Shown here: positions 32,797 to 41,126 of the stretch, piece by piece
Layout: each line of letters starts with the position of its first letter
How positions within the stretch are numbered: the first letter of the stretch is position 1
Assembly (NCBI RefSeq): GCF_000017265.1
Contig: NC_011144.1
Location: 2,272,001 to 2,336,000, forward strand
Source: Phenylobacterium zucineum HLK1
GTDB taxonomy: Bacteria; Pseudomonadota; Alphaproteobacteria; Caulobacterales; Caulobacteraceae
Direction of reading: 5' to 3'
DNA length: 64,000 nucleotides
The notes under the pieces: model-generated
What the model was told of the DNA's origin: nothing
Seen by the model: the letters and a program-made list of their open reading frames with translations, nothing else
Database searches by the model: none
Program-made: the position numbers and the translations under genes

Positions 32797-33548
32797 GCCT
32801 TCACCATCTCCTTCGCGGCCCAGCCGGCCGAGAGCCTGGTCAGGTTGTCGACGTCGGCGGGGAAATCCATCTCGCCCCACTGCAGCCCCTCGATCGACTG
32901 GACGCGGACGTCCACGCCGGCCTTGGCCAGCTCGTCGATGACGCTGAGGTACCAGCGCTTGAGGCCCTCGGGCCGGCGCAGGGCCTGCTCCACGCCGGCC
33001 TGGAACTTGGCGGCGCCGGCGGGCGAGAAGCGCAGGAAGCCGATGGACTCGGCGTCGTAGGCCTCGATGGTCTTGCCGATGGCCAGGAGGCGGCCGTTGT
33101 CGGTCAGCACCTTCATGTCGTCGGCGTCGTAGCCGCCCTTGCGGTCGACGGTGACGGTGATCTCGGCGGGCGGCGCCTCGATCAGGCGCTCGACGATGCC
33201 CGGGCCCGGCAGGGTGTCGCCGTTCAGCAGCAGGACGTCGCGGTCGAACTCCTGGCGGACGATCCAGCACGAGGCGAGGTTGTCGGCCACCGAGTAGAAG
33301 GGGTTGAACGCGGTCCGCACCGGCATGCGCAGGCCCAGGCGCGCGACCTCGGCCTCCACCGCCTCGGCGCGGAAGCCGGTGACGATCACCGCCTCGTCGA
33401 TCCCGGCGGCCTCCAGGCGCATCAGCTGCCAGGCCAGGAGCGTGCGCCCCGACAGCTCCACGAGGCACTTCGGGCGGGTTTCGGTGAGCGGGAGCAGGCG
33501 CTTGCCCTGCCCGGCGCTCAGGATGATGGCTCTGTTGGGCGACTTCAC
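32793..33548 (-). CDS. Sugar/phospho-alcohol nucleotidyltransferase
   Basis: This 251-residue NTP-transferase has the canonical N-terminal signature AIILSAGQGKRLLPLTETR-PK (motif LSAGxGxRL...PK), then LLAWQLMRLEAAGID and VLLLNGDTLPGPGIVER with the metal-binding Asp. The pattern resembles phosphocholine cytidylyltransferase/LicC-like and sugar-phosphate nucleotidylyltransferases. A SVADNLASCWIVRQEF segment is typical of the LicC-like subgroup. It is convergent with the preceding nucleotidyltransferase; the two stop codons interlock in CCTAG. A role in head-group activation for the neighbouring lipid genes is plausible, not shown. Confidence 0.87.
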   Translation of the reverse strand: MKSPNRAIILSAGQGKRLLPLTETRPKCLVELSGRTLLAWQLMRLEAAGIDEAVIVTGFRAEAVEAEVARLGLRMPVRTAFNPFYSVADNLASCWIVRQEFDRDVLLLNGDTLPGPGIVERLIEAPPAEITVTVDRKGGYDADDMKVLTDNGRLLAIGKTIEAYDAESIGFLRFSPAGAAKFQAGVEQALRRPEGLKRWYLSVIDELAKAGVDVRVQSIEGLQWGEMDFPADVDNLTRLSAGWAAKEMVKA

Positions 33549-33663
33549 GAACGCATCCCTGGCAGACGTTCCGGCGAAGGTGAACCCTGAAGGGACGCGG
33601 GCGGCCCGCCCGTGATCCTTTGCCGCGGCTGCGGCGCCACCCCCGTTTTCGTCCCTTATCTAG

Positions 33664-33678
33664 TTTCCGTTCCGGAAA
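33664..33678. repeat. Perfect inverted repeat TTTCCG-N3-CGGAAA
   Basis: TTTCCG (33664-33669) and CGGAAA (33673-33678) flank three bases in a low-GC patch. It lies just upstream of the terminator hairpin at 33687-33724, downstream of which the leftward SWIB gene ends. It could be an operator, or the 5' hairpin of a small transcript. No gene is recognised here. Confidence 0.35.
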
Positions 33679-33686
33679 TGTGAAGA

Positions 33687-33724
33687 AACCCCGCAGGGCG
33701 AGCGGCCCGCGGGGTTCCTTTTTT
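33687..33724 (+). terminator. Intrinsic terminator hairpin with T-run on the plus strand
   Basis: AACCCCGC (33687-33694) pairs with GCGGGGTT (33709-33716) around a 14-base loop, followed by CC and six T. It is a strong plus-strand terminator, but no rightward gene precedes it: the nearest upstream gene runs leftward. On the minus strand the same hairpin follows the SWIB gene with a weaker TTTCTTC tail, so it may act in both directions. Confidence 0.7.
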
Positions 33725-33772
33725 GTCGATCGACTGGCTGTCCGCGGCGCACGAGCGCCGCGGCGAACGCGC

Positions 33773-34033
33773 CTACTTCAGGTGCTTCGCCAGGTGCTTG
33801 TTCATCTCGAACATCGACACCTTGTCCTTGCCGTCGAAGATCGGCTTCAGCTTGGCGTCCGCGATGATCTCGCGCTTGTTCTGCGGGTTCTGAAGGTTGT
33901 TCTTCTTGATGTAGTCCCAGATCTTCGAGACGGTCTCGCCGCGGGACAGTTGCCCCGACCCGACCACAGCCGCCAGTTCCGACGAGGGCGTCAGAGGCTT
34001 CTGCAGGGCGTTCGTGTTCTTTCCAGTGGCCAT
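33773..34033 (-). CDS. SWIB/MDM2 domain protein
   Basis: The 86-residue basic protein is a single SWIB domain: LTPSSELAAVVGSGQLSRGE, then VSKIWDYIKKNNLQNPQNKR and the C-terminal VSMFEMNKHLAKHL. In eukaryotes SWIB occurs in chromatin-remodelling subunits. In bacteria short SWIB proteins occur in Chlamydia and many alphaproteobacteria, where a DNA-associated role is suspected but not well defined. It is shorter and less GC-rich in sequence feel than its neighbours (Lys/Asn-rich). The ATG at 34033 starts MATGKNTNALQKPL. Its end is followed after 46 bp by a hairpin terminator. Confidence 0.92.
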   Translation of the reverse strand: MATGKNTNALQKPLTPSSELAAVVGSGQLSRGETVSKIWDYIKKNNLQNPQNKREIIADAKLKPIFDGKDKVSMFEMNKHLAKHLK

Positions 34034-34150
34034 GGGCTCCCCCAGCTAAGAGTTCCGCGACGGGCCGGCAGGGGCGCCGGGACTGAGTCGCTTGCTCGTA
34101 TCCTAACGCGGCGTACGCTTCGCGCTACAGGGAAGCGCAGCCGTCCTTGC

Positions 34151-34627
34151 CTAGTGGTAGGCGCCGCCTGTGGACGGATCGACGGCCCGGGCCGCGTCGC
34201 GGTCCAGCGGACGGCGCGCCTCGGGCGAGCGGCGGATGTCGTCGTCGCCCCCGGCGGCCTCGGCCATGTCGTACTCGGCATGGGTGGCCGCCTCGGTCAG
34301 CGGGTCGAGGCGCTTGTTGCGAGTGGCGTACCGATAGGCCCCGTAGGCGAGCGCTCCACCCAGGATGAGCAGGCCGCCCACGAAGGTCATCAGCAACCAG
34401 CCCATGCCGCCGGCGTCCACCTCGCCCGGCCCCGGCCCGTTGGCGGCGGGATCGCCCAGGGCGCCCATGATGCCGAAGGCCGTGGTCAGCGTGAACGCCC
34501 AGAAGGCGGCGGCCAGCGCCCAGGCCAGCCAGATGAAGATCTTGCCGCCGACCCCGGCGCCGGTCGTCCCGGTTTCGGAGCTGACGGCGTAGCTGTCGTC
34601 GAATTCGCTGTAGGGCCGTACGGCCAT
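34151..34627 (-). CDS. Small two-helix membrane protein, unknown function
   Basis: The 158-residue protein starts at the ATG at 34627 (MAVRPYSEFDDSYAVSS), with GGAGA 8 bases upstream; an ATG ten codons further upstream is less likely. There are two membrane segments, at about residues 28-52 (FIWLAWALAAAFWAFTLTTA) and 76-98 (WLLMTFVGGLLILGGALAY). The C-terminus is charged, with DPLTEAATHAEYDMAEA. I do not recognise a family. It stands alone between the SWIB gene and the acyl-CoA synthetase, which is divergent from it. Confidence 0.7.
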   Translation of the reverse strand: MAVRPYSEFDDSYAVSSETGTTGAGVGGKIFIWLAWALAAAFWAFTLTTAFGIMGALGDPAANGPGPGEVDAGGMGWLLMTFVGGLLILGGALAYGAYRYATRNKRLDPLTEAATHAEYDMAEAAGGDDDIRRSPEARRPLDRDAARAVDPSTGGAYH

Positions 34628-34816
34628 GTCGCGTCTCCAGGTGTGGCTCGGCCGCAAGCGGCGGCCGTTCGCAGTTCCAACACCGACGGGCCGCAGGCGT
34701 TCCCGCTTCGGACCGGGGACGCGCCCGCGGGGGGGACCCGGCGGCGTTTGACTTCCCGGGCGTCCGCCCCCTCAACTGGCCGGCAAAAGACCAGAAGAGA
34801 CGTTGGGAGGAATGCG

Positions 34817-36451
34817 ATGGCGGGATGGACCCTGGTCGCGGTGTGGGAGGCGATCGCCGCGGCCCAGCCGGAGCGGCCGGCCCTGATCCAGGGCGAGCGG
34901 ACCGTGAGCTGGGGCGCCTTCGACGCCCGGGCCGACGCCCTGGCGGCGCACCTGATCGGCAAGGGGCTGGGCCGGCAGGCCAAGGTGGCCGCCTACCTGT
35001 TCAACGGACCCGAGTACCTCGAGACCTATTTCGCCGCGTTCAAGGGCGGCTTCGCCCCGGTGAACACCAACTACCGGTACGGGCCCGAGGAGCTGCTGTA
35101 CCTGTTCGACAACGCCGACGCCGAGGCGATCGTGTTCCACGCGGGCTTCGCCGGGACCCTGGAGGCGATCCGCGACCGCCTGCCGAGGGTGAAGGCCTGG
35201 GTCGCCGTGGCCGAGCCGGGCCACGCCGTCCCGGCCTGGGCCGAGGACTACGAGGCCATCGCGGGGCGCACGCCGGCGGAACGGCCCGCGCAGGCGCCCT
35301 GGGGACGCTCGGGCGACGACCTCCTGCTGCTCTACACCGGCGGCACCACCGGCATGCCCAAGGGCGTGATGTGGCGCCAGGACGACCTGTTCAACGTGAT
35401 CGGGGCCGGCGGCCACGCGGCCATGGGCGTGGAGCCTGTGACCTCGCTGGAGGAAGTGGCGGCCCGCCTGGAGAGCCCCGGACACGTCCGCCCCACCGCC
35501 CTGATCGCCTGCCCGCTGATGCACGGCACCGGCCAGTTCTCGGCCTTCATCACCCTGAACCTGGGCGGGACGGTCGCCACCCTGCCCTCGCGCAAGTTCG
35601 ACGCCGCCGAGCTGTGGAACGAGGCCGAGCGCCTGAAGGCCGACAGCATCGCCATCGTCGGCCTGGCGTTCTCCACCCCCATGCTGGAGGCCCTGGAGGC
35701 CCACCCCGGCCGCTGGGATCTGTCGTCGGTGAAGCTGATGAGCTCGTCCGGCTCGATGTGGAGCCAGGAGAACAAGCGCGGGCTGCTGCGCCACGCCACC
35801 AATGCGGTGATCTACGACAGCCTGGGCTCTTCCGAAGCCGTGGGCCTGGGCGCCTCGGCCTCGGCGCCTGGCCAGGAGGCGGCCACGGCGGCCTTCATGC
35901 TGGGCCCCAACTGCGCGGTGTTCACCGAGGACGGGCGGCGGGTCGAGCCGGGCTCGGGCGAGCGCGGCATGGTGGCGGTCTCGGGCTTCCTGCCGACGGG
36001 CTACTACAAGGACCCGGAGAAGAGCGCCAAGACGTTCCGGACCTTCGAGGGCCAGCGCTGGTCGGTGCCCGGCGACTGGGCCGAGGTGAACCCCGACGGC
36101 ACGCTGAAGCTGCTGGGCCGCGGCTCGGTCTGCATCAACACCGGCGGCGAAAAGGTCTTCCCCGAGGAGGTGGAGGAGGCCCTGAAGACCCATCCGGCGG
36201 TGCGCGACGCCGTGGTGGTGGGCGTGCCCGATCCGCGCTTCGGCGAGCGGATCTGCGCCGTCGTCGAGCCCGAGGCGAACACCGAGCCCACGCTCGCGGA
36301 CCTGTCGCAGCACGTGCACGGCCGCCTGGCCGGCTACAAGGCCCCGCGCGAACTGGTGCTGGTCGAGAGCATCGGCCGGGCCCCCAACGGCAAGGTGGAC
36401 TACAAGGCCGTGAAGGAGCGCGCCCTGGCCGAGCTGGGGACGCCGGCCTAG
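34817..36451 (+). CDS. Acyl-CoA synthetase (AMP-forming)
   Basis: The 544-residue adenylate-forming ligase should activate a fatty or other carboxylic acid to its CoA thioester. It has the ATP-binding loop LLYTGGTTGMPKGVMWRQ, the YDSLGSSEAVGL region in place of YGxTE, VPGDWAEVNPDGT and the C-terminal catalytic lysine in PNGKVDYKAVK. The form resembles FadD3/FadD13-like long or branched-chain enzymes. The ATG at 34817 has GGGAGG six bases upstream. It seems to be monocistronic, ending in a 13-bp tandem repeat that also contains the stop of the convergent peptidase gene. Confidence 0.93.
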   Translation: MAGWTLVAVWEAIAAAQPERPALIQGERTVSWGAFDARADALAAHLIGKGLGRQAKVAAYLFNGPEYLETYFAAFKGGFAPVNTNYRYGPEELLYLFDNADAEAIVFHAGFAGTLEAIRDRLPRVKAWVAVAEPGHAVPAWAEDYEAIAGRTPAERPAQAPWGRSGDDLLLLYTGGTTGMPKGVMWRQDDLFNVIGAGGHAAMGVEPVTSLEEVAARLESPGHVRPTALIACPLMHGTGQFSAFITLNLGGTVATLPSRKFDAAELWNEAERLKADSIAIVGLAFSTPMLEALEAHPGRWDLSSVKLMSSSGSMWSQENKRGLLRHATNAVIYDSLGSSEAVGLGASASAPGQEAATAAFMLGPNCAVFTEDGRRVEPGSGERGMVAVSGFLPTGYYKDPEKSAKTFRTFEGQRWSVPGDWAEVNPDGTLKLLGRGSVCINTGGEKVFPEEVEEALKTHPAVRDAVVVGVPDPRFGERICAVVEPEANTEPTLADLSQHVHGRLAGYKAPRELVLVESIGRAPNGKVDYKAVKERALAELGTPA

Positions 36452-36490
36452 CCGAGGGGCCTAGCCGAGGGGCCTAGCCGAGGGGCCTAG
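36445..36490. repeat. 13-bp tandem repeat spanning two convergent stop codons
   Basis: GGCCTAG occurs four times (36445, 36458, 36471, 36484), each separated by CCGAGG, giving an exact 13-bp period over 46 bases. The first copy holds the TAG of the acyl-CoA synthetase gene. The last holds the complementary CTA that ends the leftward peptidase gene. Replication slippage is the likely origin. Confidence 0.9.
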
Positions 36491-37806
36491 CGGCTGCCGC
36501 GCGGTTCGCGCGACAGGCGGGTCATCAGCAGCGCGGCCCGCTTGGCCTGGACCTCGAGGCTCGTGAGGTCGATCGTCTCGCCCGGGGCGTGGCTGTTCTC
36601 GCCGGCCGGACCCAGGCCGACCAGCCCGTCGATGAACGAGACGAAGGCGATGTCCCCCGCCCCGCGTCTGGCGGGGTCGCCCTGCGGCATCTCGGCAAGG
36701 CCGAGGGTGCGGTTCACCTCATTCAGCCTGGCCAGCAGGGCCTTGTTCCCCTCGGTCGGGGCCATCGGCGGATAGCCGGTCTCCTCGAAGGTCAGGACGG
36801 CCTCGGTCTTCGGCAGGTGGCGGGCCACGATCGCCTGCATCTTCGCCCGCACCCGGGCCTCCTGCTCGTTGGACAGCGTGCGGATGTCGCCCACGGCGAC
36901 CGCCTCGGCCGCGATGATGTTGGACTTGCCGCTGGCCTGGCCGCCGGTCCGGCCTTCGTTGACCGAGGCGTTCGCGCCGCCGACGAGGATGCCCACGTTG
37001 TAGGTCAGGTTCGGCTCGGCCAGTTCGCGCCGGAACGCATCGAGGATCCGGGTCAGCTCGTAGACCGCGCCGCAGCCGGGCCCCTCCATGCAGACCCCCG
37101 AAGAGTGGCCCGAGCGCGCCGTGGCCCGCAGCGTCCAGGACGTCGCCGAGCGGCGGGCGATCGCCCCGATGTCCCGGCCGCCCTCGCGCGAGAGGCCCTC
37201 GAAGTCCAGCGCCACGTCGCTGGCGCGGCCGGCGGCGATCAGGTCGGCCCGGCCGATCGACAGCGGCGCGCCCGGCTTCTCCTCGTCGCCCGTCAGCACG
37301 ACGGTGATGTCGGCGTCCTTCAGCGTCCCGGCCGCCTGCATCGCCCGCAGCGCCGCGATCATCACGACCATGCCGCCCTTGTCGTCGCCCACCCCCGGCC
37401 CCTCGGCCACGTCGCCGCGGCGGGTCCAGGCCTGGAACGGGCTGTCGGGTTCGAAGACGGTGTCGAGGTGGCCGATCAGCAGCAGCCGCTTGCCGCGCCC
37501 GTTCCCCTTGTGGACGGCCACGATGTGGCCGGCCCGGTCGGTCGCCTTCATGGGGACCCAGCGCACGTCGAAGCCCAGCGGCTCCAGCTCGGCGCGCATC
37601 ATCCGCCCAACCTGCTCGACGCCGGGCAGGTTCATGGTGCCGGAGTTCACCTTCACCAGGTCTTCCAGCAGCTTCACGCTGCGCTCGCGCTCGGCCTCGA
37701 CGGCGGCGATCATCGCGCGCTCGGCCGGCGTGGGCGGCGCGGCCTGCGCCGGCGCGGCGGACGCGAGGGCGAACGCCCCCAGGAGGGCGGCGCAGGCGGT
37801 CTTCAT
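36487..37806 (-). CDS. Secreted M20-family metallopeptidase (glutamate carboxypeptidase-like)
   Basis: The 439-residue zinc peptidase has a signal peptide (MKTACAALLGAFALASAAPA, cleavage near residue 22). M20 metal and catalytic motifs follow: LLLIGHLDTVFE (His and catalytic Asp), GPGVGDDKGGMVVM (bridging Asp), VVLTGDEEKPG (Glu pair), and a C-terminal GENSHAPGETID with the last His. It resembles carboxypeptidase G2-type enzymes that remove C-terminal glutamate or related residues. Its substrate is unknown; the location should be periplasmic. It follows the XRE regulator gene by 17 bp in the same direction. Confidence 0.92.
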   Translation of the reverse strand: MKTACAALLGAFALASAAPAQAAPPTPAERAMIAAVEAERERSVKLLEDLVKVNSGTMNLPGVEQVGRMMRAELEPLGFDVRWVPMKATDRAGHIVAVHKGNGRGKRLLLIGHLDTVFEPDSPFQAWTRRGDVAEGPGVGDDKGGMVVMIAALRAMQAAGTLKDADITVVLTGDEEKPGAPLSIGRADLIAAGRASDVALDFEGLSREGGRDIGAIARRSATSWTLRATARSGHSSGVCMEGPGCGAVYELTRILDAFRRELAEPNLTYNVGILVGGANASVNEGRTGGQASGKSNIIAAEAVAVGDIRTLSNEQEARVRAKMQAIVARHLPKTEAVLTFEETGYPPMAPTEGNKALLARLNEVNRTLGLAEMPQGDPARRGAGDIAFVSFIDGLVGLGPAGENSHAPGETIDLTSLEVQAKRAALLMTRLSREPRGSR

Positions 37807-37823
37807 GGGAATGGCTCCGGGTT

Positions 37824-38210
37824 TCAGCCCGGCTGACTACGCAGGCTGCGGACGAATTCGACAAGGGCCGAGCGCGAGGCGCCGCGCGGCAGGTCGGCGT
37901 AGGCCTTGAGCAGTTCGAGCGCGCCGGGCTCGGCCAGCAGCGCGGCCACCTCGTCCACGGCGCTGGAGGTCGGAGAGGCCTCGCCGAACATCTCGGCGAC
38001 GGGCACGCCCAGGGTCCGGGCGATGCGGGCCAGCATGGAGGCGCTGACGCGGTTGGCGCCCCGCTCGTACTTCTGGATCTGCTGGAAGGTGACGCCGGCC
38101 GCCTCGGCCAGCGCCTGCTGCGACAGGCCCTTCAGCTTCCGGAGCAGCCGGATGCGCGCGCCCACCGCGACATCGACGGGATCGGCGATCGCCTCGGGTT
38201 TGCTGGCCAT
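37824..38210 (-). CDS. XRE-family transcriptional regulator
   Basis: The 128-residue protein has a Cro/C1-type helix-turn-helix at about residues 17-70 ([19 protein letters not shown], then [19 protein letters not shown]). The [17 protein letters not shown] form is very common in alphaproteobacterial single-HTH regulators. A short C-terminal helical region ([20 protein letters not shown]) may mediate dimerisation. The target is unknown. It is flanked by co-directional genes (a 75-residue protein upstream, the peptidase downstream) and may regulate them or itself. Confidence 0.92.
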   Translation of the reverse strand: MASKPEAIADPVDVAVGARIRLLRKLKGLSQQALAEAAGVTFQQIQKYERGANRVSASMLARIARTLGVPVAEMFGEASPTSSAVDEVAALLAEPGALELLKAYADLPRGASRSALVEFVRSLRSQPG

Positions 38211-38239
38211 GCGCGCTCCGGAACCTCTGCAGTAGTGCC

Positions 38240-38467
38240 CTATCGCGTCCGGCTCGCCTCGTCATCGGCGGGCGGGGCCACGCCTTGCGGGGCGCCCCGG
38301 TCCGAGATGGCGTAGCAGGCCTCGGCGATCACGATCCCGACGGCTCTCCGAAGGGCCCCGACCGCCGGATCGACCCGCTCCAGCGCGATCAGTTCTTCCT
38401 CGTAGGGCGCGAGCAGTTCCACAAGGTTCTGCGCCAGTCGCCTGGCGTGCTCGGGATTGTGACTCAT
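38240..38467 (-). CDS. Small hypothetical protein
   Basis: This 75-residue, acidic and mostly helical protein ([20 protein letters not shown], then [20 protein letters not shown]) has no recognised domain. It lies 29 bp upstream of the XRE regulator in the same direction, and its ATG at 38467 is the only suitable start. The coding look (Ala/Leu/Glu heptad-like spacing and a plausible end) supports a real gene. Function unknown. Confidence 0.65.
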   Translation of the reverse strand: MSHNPEHARRLAQNLVELLAPYEEELIALERVDPAVGALRRAVGIVIAEACYAISDRGAPQGVAPPADDEASRTR

Positions 38468-38514
38468 CTCGGCCCCCTTGGGGCGAGCCTGAGCGAGGGG
38501 GCCTGCGAATGCAA

Positions 38515-38543
38515 GCAGCCCCCGGTTGGTGACCGGGGGCTGC
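38515..38543 (-). terminator. Twelve-bp perfect hairpin downstream of the GT-Glf gene
   Basis: GCAGCCCCCGGT (38515-38526) pairs perfectly with ACCGGGGGCTGC (38532-38543) around a five-base loop. It lies 34 bp past the stop of the leftward fusion gene. The minus-strand continuation TTGCATTC is only weakly T-rich, so it may be a non-canonical or mRNA-protecting terminator. Confidence 0.55.
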
Positions 38544-38577
38544 GGCTCGCCGGGCTACACGCGGCGGTTGCCGGAAC

Positions 38578-40989
38578 TCAATTGGCGGCGATGGCCTGGG
38601 CGGCGGTCTGGGCCTGGATGACGGCGCGCCCTTCCCGCTCGGCGATGCGGCGGAAGGTGGCGAGCGCCTGCCCGGTGACCTGGTCCATGTTGTAGTAGCG
38701 GTAGGTCGCCAGCCGCCCGACGAACAGCACCTCGGGCGTGTCCAGGGCCAGGGCCTCGTACTTCTTGTAGAGCGCCTGGTTCTCGGGCCGCGGCACCGGA
38801 TAGTAGGGGTCGCCCTCGGCGCTGGGATACTCGTAGGTGACCGTCGTCCGGCGAGAGGCCTGGCCGGTCATGTGCTTGTATTCGCTGACCCGGGTGTAGG
38901 GGACGGCCTCGTCGGGATAGTTCACCACCGCCACCGGCTGGAACCACTCCTGGTCCAGGGTCTCGTGCCGGAACCGGAGGCTGCGGTAGGGCAGCTTGCC
39001 GAAGCGGTGGTCGAAGTACTCGTCGACGGGGCCGGTGAAGATCAGCCGGTCGAAGTCGGCCTCGTCCCGGACGTCCTCGTACTCGACCCCGAGTTCGATG
39101 GTCAGGCCCTTCTGGTCCAGCATGTTCTCGAACATGCGGGTGTAGCCGTCGAGCGGCATCGACTGGAACTTGTCGGTGAAGTAGCGGTCGTCGGTGTTGG
39201 TCCGCGTCGGCACGCGGGCGGTGACCGCCTTGTCCAGCTCGGACGGATCCATGCCCCACTGCTTGCGCGTGTAGCCGCGGAAGAAGGTCTCGTAGAGCTC
39301 GCGGCCGACCTGGCTGACCACCACGTCCTCGGACGAGCGGATCTTCTCCACCGGCTCGGCCCGAGAGGCCAGGAACGCCTCGGCCTCGGCGTCGGTCGAC
39401 AGGTTCACGCCGTAGAGCATGTTCAGGGTGGTGCGGTTGATCGGCATCGGCACGTGCAGGCCGCTCTTCACGCAGGCCAGCACGCGGTGCTCGTAGGGGC
39501 GCCACTTGGTGAACTGCGACAGGTAGCGGAACACCTCTTCCGAGTTGGTGTGGAAGATGTGCGGCCCGTACTTGTGCATCAGCACGCCGCCGGCGTCCTT
39601 CTCGTCGTAGGCGTTGCCGCCCACGTGCGGACGCCGGTCCACCAGCAGGACCCGCTTGCCCAGCTGGCTGGTCAGCCGCTCGGCCAGCACCGAGCCGGCG
39701 AAGCCTGCGCCGACGATCAGGTAGTCATAGGGCTTGGTCCGGGAGGCGGCGCGGATCGCCGGCGCGGCGACCCCGGCCTCGGCCATCAGCTCGGCCCTGC
39801 CCAGCTCGCGCGCGGCGAGCACGCGGCCGATCTCGAGGTTCATGCGCGTGAACGTCTCGTCCCACGACAGCGCCGAAAGCGCCACGTCCACCGCCTTCAG
39901 CCAGTCGCCGCGGAGCCGCGAGAGGGCCAGGGCCTGGTCGCAGGCGGCGATGAAGTCGTCGTGCGAGGCGGCGACCTTCACCGCCTCCAGGTCGCCGTAG
40001 TGGCGCACCACGTCCACGATCGGGGTCGAGACCACCGGCCGGCCGCCCGACAGGTACTCGGGCGTCTTGGTCGGGCTGATGAAGCGGGTGGACTCGTTGA
40101 TGGCGAACGGCATCAGGGCGACGTTCCAACCGCCGAGATAGGTGGGCAGCTCCTCGTAGGACTTGCCGCCCAGGTAGTGCAGGTTCGGCCGGCGCGGCAG
40201 GCTGTCGGGATCGATCTTCACCACCGGCCCGACGATCACGATGCTCCAGTGGGGACGCGCGTCGGCCAGCGCGGCCAGCAGGCCGAGGTCCATCCGCTCG
40301 TCGACGACGCCGTAGAAGCCGAACCGGGGCCAGGGCAGCTGCGCCTGGTCAGGCGCCTCCTCGCGCATCACCCGCGCCCTGGCGAAATGGGCCCGATCGA
40401 CGCTGGAGGGGAACGGGTGGATGTTGGGGTGGCGGTCGCGCTTGGCCTCCCAGAGGCTGTAGCCGCCGGTGAAGACCACGTCGGCGGCGGCCATCAGCTC
40501 GCGCTCCAGGCTGGTCAGCTCGGGCGGGGCGAACTTGAAGTTCGCCAGCTCGTCCATGCAGTCATAGACCGTGCACGCCGCCTCCAGATGGCGCGAGAAC
40601 GGCAGCATCATCGGGGTGTAGTACCAGCGCAGCAGATCGCCCGGGACGCTGGCGACCACCTCGTCCAGCAGGGTCTTGAGCAGCTCGTCGCGCCGCTCGG
40701 CCGTCAGCCCCTCGGGCAGCGAGGGCGTGGCGACGATCACCCCGCTCTCCGGGCACACCTTGCTGTCCAGGCGCGGCGGCGAGCCTTCGGGGGTCCAGAC
40801 CGGCTCCTCCCAGAAGATCACCTTCCGGGTCTGGGCGAAGCGGGTCATCAGATGCTGGGGACGCTGGAAGACGAAATCCCACCGGAGGTGGGAGAAGCAG
40901 ATCAAGGTCTCTCGACCTCGGGAATGCGATCCTGCTTGCGGAGGACACGGCTCAGCGCCGACGGCGCTCGGAACCCAAGGCGTGTTCAA
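38578..40989 (-). CDS. glf: Glycosyltransferase-UDP-galactopyranose mutase fusion
   Basis: The 803-residue protein joins two enzymes. Residues about 28-405 form a glycosyltransferase of the GT4-like group (TLICFSHLRWDFVFQRPQHL, later SPTKTPEYLSGGRPVVSTP). Residues about 420-800 form UDP-galactopyranose mutase: FAD motif YLIVGAGFAGSVLAERL, HKYGPHIFHTNSEEVF, ETFFRGYTRKQWGMDP and the closing GRLATYRYYNMDQV. The mutase makes UDP-galactofuranose and the fused transferase may use it. The TTG at 40989 has AAAGGA eight bases upstream; a TTG at 40905 would also begin just before the first domain. Fusion is continuous, without a frameshift. Confidence 0.9.
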   Translation of the reverse strand: MNTPWVPSAVGAEPCPPQAGSHSRGRETLICFSHLRWDFVFQRPQHLMTRFAQTRKVIFWEEPVWTPEGSPPRLDSKVCPESGVIVATPSLPEGLTAERRDELLKTLLDEVVASVPGDLLRWYYTPMMLPFSRHLEAACTVYDCMDELANFKFAPPELTSLERELMAAADVVFTGGYSLWEAKRDRHPNIHPFPSSVDRAHFARARVMREEAPDQAQLPWPRFGFYGVVDERMDLGLLAALADARPHWSIVIVGPVVKIDPDSLPRRPNLHYLGGKSYEELPTYLGGWNVALMPFAINESTRFISPTKTPEYLSGGRPVVSTPIVDVVRHYGDLEAVKVAASHDDFIAACDQALALSRLRGDWLKAVDVALSALSWDETFTRMNLEIGRVLAARELGRAELMAEAGVAAPAIRAASRTKPYDYLIVGAGFAGSVLAERLTSQLGKRVLLVDRRPHVGGNAYDEKDAGGVLMHKYGPHIFHTNSEEVFRYLSQFTKWRPYEHRVLACVKSGLHVPMPINRTTLNMLYGVNLSTDAEAEAFLASRAEPVEKIRSSEDVVVSQVGRELYETFFRGYTRKQWGMDPSELDKAVTARVPTRTNTDDRYFTDKFQSMPLDGYTRMFENMLDQKGLTIELGVEYEDVRDEADFDRLIFTGPVDEYFDHRFGKLPYRSLRFRHETLDQEWFQPVAVVNYPDEAVPYTRVSEYKHMTGQASRRTTVTYEYPSAEGDPYYPVPRPENQALYKKYEALALDTPEVLFVGRLATYRYYNMDQVTGQALATFRRIAEREGRAVIQAQTAAQAIAAN

Positions 40990-41126
40990 GGGCGCATTCC
41001 TTTTGGATTGTAAGACACACGAAGCCCGCGGACTTAACCCCTGACAGCAGAATTGGTTCCCGCCCTCTTCTTGAGACTGGCCAAAAGTATTCAGTAATCA
41101 AAAGATAGCCGCAGAAAGCTAGACCG

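Noticed and set aside
33620-34816. In-frame upstream extension of the acyl-CoA synthetase
   Set aside because: It crosses the SWIB and small membrane-protein genes and a terminator; the ATG at 34817 has a perfect ribosome site and the proper N-terminus.
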